From JACQBY01 sp041486115 (GTDB lineage Bacteria > Nitrospirota > Nitrospiria > JACQBW01), in contig JBGPKT010000050.1 of NCBI GenBank assembly GCA_041486115.1, forward strand, positions 1 through 16,249: 16,249 bases of DNA, given 5' to 3'. Below, in pieces: positions 6,033-12,615 of the stretch. The notes below the pieces were generated by a model. It made no database searches. It was not told the origin of the DNA and was given only the letters and a program-made list of their open reading frames with translations. Each line of letters begins with the position of its first letter. Position 1 is the stretch's first letter. A program made the translations under genes and the position numbers.

Positions 6033-7354
6033 CCGGAAGAATCAAAGCCTGGATATCACAACGCCTGAACCTCCCGCCGGTCATGCATCATCTCCTGGAT
6101 GAAGCCATTCCCGGGGGTGCCAGCTGGATCTATATTTTCGGAAGCGTCACCCTCTTTTTATTTATTCTCCAGGCGATTACCGGGAGCATGCTGGCGGTCT
6201 ATTATGCGCCCACTCCGGACCATGCCTATGAGAGCGTCCGTTATATTCAGGATGAGGTTCCTTTCGGTTCTTTTATCCGGGGGATCCATCACTGGAGTGC
6301 CAGCGCCATGATGGTCATGATCGGCCTCCATATGCTCCAGGTCTTTTTTTATGGAGCGTTTAAGGCTCCCCGTGAACTGATGTGGATGGTGGGAGTCTTT
6401 CTGTTGATCCTGACCCTGATTTTCGGTTTTACCGGGTATCTTCTTCCCTGGGACCAGAAAGCTTACTGGGCGACGCAGGTCGGAATCAATCTCGCCGGGA
6501 CTCTCCCCTGGGTGGGAGGCTATCTGACGCTCATTTTGAGGGGAGGACCTGATCTCGGGGCTTTGACGTTAAGCCGCTTTTATTCGGTCCACACGCTTTT
6601 TCTCCCCTGGTTGATTGTCCTGCTGATCGGTCTGCATCTTTTTATTTTAAGGAGAGTAGGGCCCGCAGGCCCCTGGGACCGTCAACGTGGAAAGGCTTTT
6701 TCAGAGCCTTTCTATCCCAGGCAGGTGTTCATGGATGCCGTGGCGATGGGGCTGATGTTTGCGCTCCTGCTTGTTCTGGCCAATTATTTTCCGGCCCATC
6801 TGGCCGACCGGGCAAACCCGTCGGATACCACTTTCCGTCCCGTTCCAGAATGGTACTATCTTTTTTATTTTCAATTGCTGAAATACTTTGAGGGAAAATG
6901 GGAAATCGTGGCCACTTTAATTCTTCCGCTCCTCTTCTTCGGACTTTTGTTTGTACTCCCTTTTTTGGGGCGCGGCCGGGAACGTTCTCCTGTCCAGAGA
7001 CCTGTCGCAATGGGGTTAGGAGCTGTTTTCCTGGTGATGGTGTTCTCGATGATTGGTTTGGCCGTTAAAGAGACCCGATTGATTCCGGTGACCAACCCGG
7101 CGGTGGTTCGGGGGAAGGCGATTTATACAAAAATGTCCTGCTCGGGATGCCACGAAGTTCATGGCGAAGGGGCCCAGGTCGGCCCGGATTTATCTTTTGA
7201 GGGTGACAAAAGGGACCCGCAATGGTTGATGGGCCATTTTAAGGACCCTCAGAAATATTCTCCGGGATCTTTCATGCCCGCTTTCCGCTTAACCGATAAA
7301 GAACTAGAGGATCTGACGGCCTATATGCACAGCCTCAAAAAATCCGGCGCCTGA
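6029..7354 (+). CDS. Cytochrome b fused to a C-terminal cytochrome c (bc/b6f-type complex)
   Basis: The 441-residue protein combines the quinol-oxidising membrane subunit with its electron-accepting haem c domain. The cytochrome b part spans about 1-350 with at least eight membrane segments. Predicted b-haem ligand pairs are H87/H101 (13 residues between) and H188/H203 (14 between, as in b6f-type proteins). The RGIHHWSAS helix and PEWY quinol-site motif (273-276) are present. No Cys stands where b6f has its extra covalent haem. After the last helix comes a class I cytochrome c domain with C371-S-G-C374-H375 and M416 (SFMPAF) as probable axial ligand. The TTG start overlaps the Rieske stop by four bases and is preceded by AAAGGAGG (6017-6024). 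No separate cytochrome c1 or f gene is nearby, consistent with this fusion replacing it. Confidence 0.94.
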   Translation: MTGRIKAWISQRLNLPPVMHHLLDEAIPGGASWIYIFGSVTLFLFILQAITGSMLAVYYAPTPDHAYESVRYIQDEVPFGSFIRGIHHWSASAMMVMIGLHMLQVFFYGAFKAPRELMWMVGVFLLILTLIFGFTGYLLPWDQKAYWATQVGINLAGTLPWVGGYLTLILRGGPDLGALTLSRFYSVHTLFLPWLIVLLIGLHLFILRRVGPAGPWDRQRGKAFSEPFYPRQVFMDAVAMGLMFALLLVLANYFPAHLADRANPSDTTFRPVPEWYYLFYFQLLKYFEGKWEIVATLILPLLFFGLLFVLPFLGRGRERSPVQRPVAMGLGAVFLVMVFSMIGLAVKETRLIPVTNPAVVRGKAIYTKMSCSGCHEVHGEGAQVGPDLSFEGDKRDPQWLMGHFKDPQKYSPGSFMPAFRLTDKELEDLTAYMHSLKKSGA

Positions 7355-7373
7355 CCCCTTTTCGACGGTCAGG
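7350..7373 (+). terminator. Possible terminator hairpin at the end of the cytochrome b-c gene
   Basis: CCTGACC (7350-7356) pairs perfectly with GGTCAGG (7367-7373) around a 10-base loop, and the stop codon lies in the left arm. The downstream T-run is poor (ATTTAAT), so it may act as a weak terminator or an mRNA 3' end stabiliser. Confidence 0.45.
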
Positions 7374-7393
7374 ATTTAATCCCGCCCGGTTGC

Positions 7394-7427
7394 TTGATAA
7401 TGGACCCGTGAAAGGTCTATTCTAGAC
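7394..7427 (+). promoter_or_regulatory. Candidate promoter with dyad over the -10 box, upstream of the universal stress gene
   Basis: TTGATA (7394-7399) and TATTCT (7418-7423) are separated by 18 bases and resemble sigma-70 boxes. The dyad GTCTA-TTC-TAGAC (7415-7427) covers the -10 box, so a bound regulator could block it. The match is moderate and no regulator is identified. Confidence 0.35.
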
Positions 7428-7481
7428 TCAGGAAACAGTTTAAGTCATATATTTGGTATCGGGCTTAGAGAGGAGGTCATC

Positions 7482-8171
7482 ATGGTCAATTCCTCAAAAA
7501 ATAATGGGGGCACCCGGTTGGAGATCAAAAGGATACTGGTTCCGACGGATTTTTCGGATAGTTCCAAAAAAGCGGAGGATCAAGCCGTTTTTCTGGCAAA
7601 AATATTCAAGGCCAAAATTACCCTTCTGCATGTCATCGAATCCTCGGCGTACGCATTGGATACCTCGTTAATTCCTCCCGGGGATCCTTTCGGATTGAGA
7701 GAAAAACTGGTCGATATGACCGAACAGCGAGTCAGGCTGTTAAAAGAAAACGGGGCAGATGCGGAAGGAATTTGCGTTATTGGCGTCCCTTACGTCGAAA
7801 TTATTAAGGCGGTTCAGGAATACGGCGCCGATTGGGTGATTATGGGGACCCATGGGCGGAGAGGCCTGGCTCATGTTTTATTGGGGAGCACCGCTGAACG
7901 GGTGATCCAGCGGGTTCAATGTCCGGTTTTAACTGTAAAAGCCGATAGGAAAACCGCCGCGAAGGGAGGACAAAAGGAGACGCTTGAAGCACAGCGCCTC
8001 AGGGTCAAAGAGATGGTCCCCCCGGGTGAAGCAAAAGCGTATTGTCATCTCTGCGGGCAACTTTCGCACGATATCATTTGCGATGCTTGCAAGGTCCGCG
8101 TTCAATCCGAGGCTTTTGAAATGAGGCAGAGGGTGGAGAAAGAAGGAAGGGTTGATACCGGACGGAGATAA
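7482..8171 (+). CDS. Universal stress protein with C-terminal four-cysteine zinc-ribbon-like tail
   Basis: Residues about 14-154 form a UspA-type alpha/beta domain (IKRILVPTDFSDSSKKAE, then HVIESS). It has the complete ATP-binding pattern G122-x2-G125-x9-G135-S, ending in the usual CPVLTVK strand. After a charged linker (155-180), the protein carries an extension not found in ordinary universal stress proteins: C188-x2-C191-x8-C200-x2-C203 followed by a charged helix (204-224). The four cysteines fit a small zinc ribbon, and the helix could bind nucleic acid or a partner; both are inference. Total length is 229 residues against about 140-160 for a single-domain protein. The start is ATG 7482, five bases after GGAGG (7472-7476). 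The sulfide:quinone oxidoreductase gene follows after 56 bases. Confidence 0.88.
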   Translation: MVNSSKNNGGTRLEIKRILVPTDFSDSSKKAEDQAVFLAKIFKAKITLLHVIESSAYALDTSLIPPGDPFGLREKLVDMTEQRVRLLKENGADAEGICVIGVPYVEIIKAVQEYGADWVIMGTHGRRGLAHVLLGSTAERVIQRVQCPVLTVKADRKTAAKGGQKETLEAQRLRVKEMVPPGEAKAYCHLCGQLSHDIICDACKVRVQSEAFEMRQRVEKEGRVDTGRR

Positions 8172-8185
8172 AGAAATCTGTCCGG
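8158..8185 (+). other. Hairpin spanning the stop codon of the universal stress gene
   Basis: CCGGAC (8158-8163) and AGAT (8166-8169) pair with ATCT (8176-8179) and GTCCGG (8180-8185) around a six-base loop, leaving a two-base bulge. There is no T-run after it, so it looks more like an mRNA processing or stability element between two co-transcribed genes than a terminator. Confidence 0.4.
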
Positions 8186-8227
8186 CGGGCTTATTCATAA
8201 AGGGAGTGATCACGAAAGGGGAATCCT

Positions 8228-9466
8228 GTGGCGAGAATTGTGATACTCGGTGCATCGATCGGGGGTCTTCCGGCGGCCTATGAATGCCGGAAGGCGTTTG
8301 GAAAAGAGCATACGGTGACTGTTATTTCAAATGTCGATTTTTTCCATTTTGTTCCATCCAATCCCTGGGTGGCCGTTGGCTGGCGGACGCGCCAGGATAT
8401 CTCCTTTCCTTTAGCCCCGATTCTCCAAAAAAAAGGGATTGAGTTCGTCTGTTCAGCCGCTGAAGCGATCGACCCCAAACAATGCCAGGTCATGACCACG
8501 AGAGGCCCTATTCCATATGACTATCTGATTATCGCCACCGGTCCAAAACTTAATTTCGCGGCGGTTGCCGGTATGGGACCCGCAGGTCATACCCAATCCG
8601 TCTGTACCATCGACCATGCGGAACAGGCTTGGGGAGCCTATCAGGCGTTTTTAAAGGATCCCGGACCGATTGTGGTTGGCGCGGCGCAGGGGGCTTCCTG
8701 CTTTGGTCCGGCTTATGAAATGGCTTTTATTCTGTCAGCCGATTTGAGAAAGAAAAAACTCCGCCGGAAGGTGCCGATGACGTTTATTACCTCGGAGCCA
8801 TATGTGGGTCACCTGGGATTAGGAGGAGTGGGAAAATCGAGAAGGCTGATGGAAGATGAATTTGCCGACCAGGATATCCGGTATATAACGAATTCGTCGA
8901 TCAAAGAGGTTAAGCCCGGAGCGGTCGTCCTTGAGAGCGGAGAGGAAATCCCTTTCCGTCTTTCGATGATTATCCCTTCTTTTACCGGTGTGGACGCGGT
9001 AGCCGGGACCCAGGGCCTTTGCAATCCCAAAGGGTTTGTCAACATTGACCGCCATCAGGCAAACCCGGCTTATAAGAATATCTATGCCGTGGGGGTTTGT
9101 GTCGCCATTCCTCCGGTCGAACAGACTACCATCCCGACCGGAGCCCCCAAGACAGGGTATATGATTGGATCGATGGTGGCTGCGGCGGTTCACAACATCA
9201 AAGCGGACATTGAAAATAATCCAAAACGCGAAACGGCGACGTGGAATGCCATCTGTATCGCCGACATGGGCGATACCGGAATGGCCTTTGTGGCCCTGCC
9301 GCAGATGGCTCCCCGCAACCTCAACTGGCATAAAAAAGGGAAGTGGGTCCATCTGGCAAAAATTGCGCTGGAAAAGTATCTTCTTAAAAATCTGAAAAGA
9401 GGGGTGTCTGAAACTTTTTACGAAAAAGCCATTTTAAAAGCGCTTGGAATTACAAAGCTTCAATAG
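8228..9466 (+). CDS. sqr: Sulfide:quinone oxidoreductase
   Basis: This FAD enzyme oxidises sulfide to sulfane sulfur at the membrane and passes electrons to quinone. The 412-residue sequence begins with a dinucleotide-binding loop (ILGASIGGLPAAYECRK, 6-22). Three cysteines, C126 (SVCTIDHAE), C158 (GASCFGPAYE) and C343 (AICIAD), occur in the contexts of the three redox-active cysteines known from Acidithiobacillus ferrooxidans SQR. The second FAD motif NIYAVGVCVAI (284-294) is followed by PTGAPKTGYM and a C-terminal amphipathic segment (KGKWVHLAKIALEKYLLKNL, 370-389) fit for membrane attachment. The start is GTG 8228, six bases after AAAGGGGA. The quinol it makes could feed the bc complex encoded just upstream. 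Flavocytochrome c sulfide dehydrogenase is less likely because no cytochrome partner or signal peptide is seen. Confidence 0.9.
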   Translation: MARIVILGASIGGLPAAYECRKAFGKEHTVTVISNVDFFHFVPSNPWVAVGWRTRQDISFPLAPILQKKGIEFVCSAAEAIDPKQCQVMTTRGPIPYDYLIIATGPKLNFAAVAGMGPAGHTQSVCTIDHAEQAWGAYQAFLKDPGPIVVGAAQGASCFGPAYEMAFILSADLRKKKLRRKVPMTFITSEPYVGHLGLGGVGKSRRLMEDEFADQDIRYITNSSIKEVKPGAVVLESGEEIPFRLSMIIPSFTGVDAVAGTQGLCNPKGFVNIDRHQANPAYKNIYAVGVCVAIPPVEQTTIPTGAPKTGYMIGSMVAAAVHNIKADIENNPKRETATWNAICIADMGDTGMAFVALPQMAPRNLNWHKKGKWVHLAKIALEKYLLKNLKRGVSETFYEKAILKALGITKLQ

Positions 9467-10327
9467 CGCTTCTTTGACCTCTTTTCTAAATAGGGCCATT
9501 AATTTTTCGGTCAAAGCCCCTGGCACTCCGGTTCCGATTTTGATGCCGCGGATTTTTGTGGCAGGCATAATTTCGTAACCGGTGCTGGTGATAAAACACT
9601 CTTCGGCGGCAAGGAGGCTCTTCTGCCTGAAAAGTGTTTCTTCAACAGGAATGCCGTTTTTTTCCGCAATTTCAATAACGACGCTTCGGGTCACTCCGTC
9701 CAGGATCCCCGCCTTGAGAGATGGGGTCGTTAGAACGTTCCGTCTGACACAAAAAATATTGCTGATTGTTCCTTCGGCGACATGACCTTTGTGATTTAGA
9801 AAAATCCCTTCATCGGCACCGCTTTGTCCGGCTTCCATCTTTGCCAGAATATTGTTCAAGAAATTTGAGGATTTAATTTCAGACGGAATAGCCTCCGGAA
9901 TGTTCCGGACGGTCTTCACAATTTCGAGCGCGATCCCTTTTGCGTAAAGGGATTCCGGCGGAGGGGTGAAAGGGAAGGCCATGACGAGGAGCGTGGGGAC
10001 AGGGCATAAGCCGGGGTCGAGGCCGACAGGGCCGGGACCCCGGGTAACGGCAATTCGGATCATTCCTTCTTTTATTTTATTTCTGGCGAGTATCTTATCG
10101 ATCATCGGCGGGAATTTTTCTATGGGTTTGGGTATCGACAGGCCGATCCTCCTGCAGGATAGAACTAGCCTTTCCAGATGTTCGGCCAATTTAAAAGGCC
10201 TCCCCCAATAGGACCGGACCGTTTCAAAAACACCATCGCCATAAAGAAACCCATGGTCCAGGGGCGAAATACGGGCCGATTTCAACGGGACCCAGCGGTT
10301 GTCTAAATAGACGATCGGTTCTTTCAT
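9434..10327 (-). CDS. pabC: Class IV aminotransferase, probable aminodeoxychorismate lyase
   Basis: PabC converts 4-amino-4-deoxychorismate to p-aminobenzoate and pyruvate for folate synthesis. This 297-residue PLP protein has the fold-type IV signatures: DHGFLYGDGVFETVRSY (24-40), ERL near 52-54, K152 in EIKSSNFLNN as the PLP lysine, E185-GTISNIF, and TSTGYEIMP towards the end. D-amino acid and branched-chain aminotransferases share these motifs. The adjacent, translationally coupled PabB-family gene is the main reason for preferring aminodeoxychorismate lyase. Its ATG overlaps the stop of that gene (ATGA at 10324-10327). The 3' end overlaps the convergent sulfide:quinone oxidoreductase gene by 33 bases, leaving no room for a separate terminator. 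Confidence 0.82.
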   Translation of the reverse strand: MKEPIVYLDNRWVPLKSARISPLDHGFLYGDGVFETVRSYWGRPFKLAEHLERLVLSCRRIGLSIPKPIEKFPPMIDKILARNKIKEGMIRIAVTRGPGPVGLDPGLCPVPTLLVMAFPFTPPPESLYAKGIALEIVKTVRNIPEAIPSEIKSSNFLNNILAKMEAGQSGADEGIFLNHKGHVAEGTISNIFCVRRNVLTTPSLKAGILDGVTRSVVIEIAEKNGIPVEETLFRQKSLLAAEECFITSTGYEIMPATKIRGIKIGTGVPGALTEKLMALFRKEVKEALLKLCNSKRF

Positions 10328-11754
10328 CGGAATTCCGCGACGACGGTTTTTAAAAGGGCGCCGGCCTTCTGAAGGGTTTCGTCATACTCTTTTTCAGGGC
10401 GGGAATCCGCGACGATGCCGGCTCCGGTCTGAATATAGCCCTGATGATCTTTGATCAGAAGGGTCCGGATCAGAATATTAAAATCGAGTTCTCCGGAAAA
10501 ACTGATATAGCCGAGAGACCCGGTGTAGGGCCCTCTCCTGGCCGGCTCCAATTCATCGATGATTTCCATGGCTCTTTTTTTGGGTACGCCGGTAATGGTC
10601 CCTCCGGGGAAAAGGGCCTTTAAAACATCTTCCCACCGGCATCCCTTTTTCAGTTTTCCGGTGATATTCGAGACCATGTGGATGACATGTGAGTAGCTTT
10701 CGACGGCCATCATCTCATCCACCTTGACGGATCCATATTCGGAGATTTTACCGAGATCATTCCGCTCAAGGTCGATGAGCATCATATGTTCGGCCCTCTC
10801 TTTTTCGTTGGTCATCAGCGAAACGCGCATGGCATCGTCCTCCTCCCGGTTTTTTCCTCTTGGACGGGTTCCGGCAATCGGACGGGTGCTGAGCCACCCC
10901 CGCGACAGTTTAACGAGCCTTTCCGGAGAGGAACTGACCACCTGAAAACTCCCCCCATCCAAAAAAGAGGAAAAGGGGGCCGGGTTGATCGTTTGAAGTC
11001 TTTCGTACAATAAAAGGGGGGAGGAGGCGAGCCCCGGAACGGTGAATTGTTGCGACAGATTGGCCTGAAAGATATCTCCCTGCCTGATGTAGTCCTGGCA
11101 TTTCAACACATTTTCGATAAAATCTTTTTTTGATGAAGAAGAGAAGGCCTGGAGGGGAGAAGGGGGGCAAACGGCGGGGTCTGAAGGGATCGGGGCTTGT
11201 AAGTCATCGAGGCAGAGAGAGATCTTTTCTTGCCCGTTTTTCTTCAGGGACTCCCAATCCTTTCCCGCCAGCTCTTCCGGAGAGGGAAAGTAGATAATCT
11301 CTCCCGTTTTTTCAACATGGTCAAAAACAATTACCGTATCGACGAATAAAAAAAAGCAGTCTGGAAACCCAGTCTCTTTTTTAGGGCGTTCCGGGAGCCG
11401 TTCGATAAAATGGAGCATCTCATAACTGAAAAACCCTGCGGCTCCGCCAAAAAAAGGGGGAAGACCGGGGGGGGGGTCAATCTGAAAAGGGTCGAGAAAT
11501 GAACGGAGGAACAGGAACGGATTCTCTACCGAAACGGTTTGAGTTCCTTCCCTGCGGCAGAGGGAGGCCTTTTTCCCGGCAATCGAAATCGTTAGATAAG
11601 GGTCTCTTCCGATAAAAGAATATCGGCCGGTTGCCGGATGTTCTCTGGCGCTTTCAAGGAGAAAAGCGGGGGGTGTGCGGAAAATCTTTTTAAAACAGGC
11701 GAGGGGAGAATCATAGGGAATGGTTTGGACGACAGGTGAGAAAGAAATTCCCAT
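10324..11754 (-). CDS. pabB: Aminodeoxychorismate/anthranilate synthase component I family protein
   Basis: This is a chorismate-binding enzyme of 476 residues. The N-terminal domain has FLLESAREHPATGRYSFIG (31-49). The catalytic domain runs from about 207 with RQGDIFQANLSQ (224-235), STRPIAGTRPRG (289-300), EHMMLIDLERNDLGKI (322-337), the SHVIHMVS region (355-362), FPGGTITGVPKKRAMEII (382-399) and GAGIVADSRPEKEYDET (444-460). The motif is PIAGT, as in anthranilate synthases, rather than the PIKGT of E. coli PabB, so the reaction is not settled by this site. The following pabC-like gene, and the lack of other tryptophan genes nearby, favour the p-aminobenzoate role. No glutamine amidotransferase subunit is in the window. 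The gene starts 12 bases after pyrF with no clear ribosome site, suggesting coupling. A run of 10 G (11467-11476, + strand) lies in codons 93-96. Confidence 0.85.
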   Translation of the reverse strand: MGISFSPVVQTIPYDSPLACFKKIFRTPPAFLLESAREHPATGRYSFIGRDPYLTISIAGKKASLCRREGTQTVSVENPFLFLRSFLDPFQIDPPPGLPPFFGGAAGFFSYEMLHFIERLPERPKKETGFPDCFFLFVDTVIVFDHVEKTGEIIYFPSPEELAGKDWESLKKNGQEKISLCLDDLQAPIPSDPAVCPPSPLQAFSSSSKKDFIENVLKCQDYIRQGDIFQANLSQQFTVPGLASSPLLLYERLQTINPAPFSSFLDGGSFQVVSSSPERLVKLSRGWLSTRPIAGTRPRGKNREEDDAMRVSLMTNEKERAEHMMLIDLERNDLGKISEYGSVKVDEMMAVESYSHVIHMVSNITGKLKKGCRWEDVLKALFPGGTITGVPKKRAMEIIDELEPARRGPYTGSLGYISFSGELDFNILIRTLLIKDHQGYIQTGAGIVADSRPEKEYDETLQKAGALLKTVVAEFR

Positions 11755-11766
11755 GATCAGGCTATT

Positions 11767-12489
11767 TTAGGTTTGTGAGATTTCCTGGATGATTTTCTGA
11801 ACCGTTTCTTCCGGGTTCCGGGCGGTTAGAATCGACCTCCCGATCACCAGAAAGTCCGCGCCCTGCGCCATGGCCTCCCGGGGGGTTTCGACCCTTTTCT
11901 GGTCGTTGTAATCAGACCCCGAGGGCCGAATGCCGGGGACGATATACTTCAAATCGGTTCCGAATTCCCTTTTCATGACAGGGAGTTCCAACCCCGACGT
12001 AATGATGCCGTCGAGGCCCGCCTCTCTGGCCATCCCCGCAAAACGGATCGAGTGAAAAATCAACGGGCCGGGAAGCCCCATCTCTTTTTCTACCATGATT
12101 TTACTATGGCTGGTCAGGAGAGTGACCGCTAAAATTCTGGGAAGAGGAACTTGTTTTTGAATGGAAAAATCAGCGCAGGCTTCCCTGCAGGCTTTCATCA
12201 TCTCGATACCGCCAAGAGCATGCACATTGAACATCTCTACCCCCATGCGGGAGGCCTCAACGCCTGCCTGGGCGACGGTGTTGGGAATATCATAAAACTT
12301 TAAATCGAGAAACACCTTGCCGCCGCTCTTATGGATCTGTTCAATGATATGGGGCCCTTCGGCCAGAAATAAGCGGCTACCTACTTTATACCAGCTGATA
12401 AAAGGTTTCAGCCGCCTGACCCATTCTACGGCCAAAAGACCGGAGTCCACATCAAGAGCCAGCATCAAATGTTCATTGGGTTGAGACAT
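11767..12489 (-). CDS. pyrF: Orotidine 5'-phosphate decarboxylase
   Basis: PyrF decarboxylates OMP to UMP, the last step of pyrimidine nucleotide synthesis. The 240-residue TIM-barrel protein has LALDVD (10-15) with Asp12, Lys35 (WYKVG), and the catalytic D62-x-K64-x-x-D67 set in LDLKFYDIPNTV (61-72). It also has ILAVTLLTS, the PGIRPSG phosphate-site loop and ADFLVIGRSI near the end. The ribosome site AAAGGG (12499-12504) is eight or nine bases from the ATG. It is the first gene of a three-gene leftward operon with the PabB- and PabC-family genes, read from a strong promoter in the divergent region. Confidence 0.95.
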   Translation of the reverse strand: MSQPNEHLMLALDVDSGLLAVEWVRRLKPFISWYKVGSRLFLAEGPHIIEQIHKSGGKVFLDLKFYDIPNTVAQAGVEASRMGVEMFNVHALGGIEMMKACREACADFSIQKQVPLPRILAVTLLTSHSKIMVEKEMGLPGPLIFHSIRFAGMAREAGLDGIITSGLELPVMKREFGTDLKYIVPGIRPSGSDYNDQKRVETPREAMAQGADFLVIGRSILTARNPEETVQKIIQEISQT

Positions 12490-12533
12490 ATAAAATACCC
12501 TTTGTTTACCTGTATTTGCCTTTCGACAGGATT

Positions 12534-12561
12534 ATCATACTAGGTTTTAGTTTAAAGTCAA
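12534..12561 (-). promoter_or_regulatory. Sigma-70-type promoter for the pyrF operon
   Basis: On the minus strand, TTGACT (12556-12561) and TATGAT (12534-12539) are separated by 16 bases, each one base from consensus. Transcription would start near 12527, about 38 bases before the pyrF ATG. Confidence 0.65.
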
Positions 12562-12579
12562 TCATGCAAGATTCGGTTT

Positions 12580-12608
12580 TTGACAAAATCGGGGATAGCG
12601 GTTACACT
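12580..12608 (+). promoter_or_regulatory. Sigma-70-type promoter for the HEAT/HD-GYP genes
   Basis: A perfect TTGACA (12580-12585) and TACACT (12603-12608), 17 bases apart, give a start near 12615. The -35 box is 18 bases from that of the pyrF promoter, making a compact divergent pair. The TTG in this -35 box is also the longest possible start of the HEAT gene, and both cannot be used together. Confidence 0.6.
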
Positions 12609-12615
12609 TTTTGAT

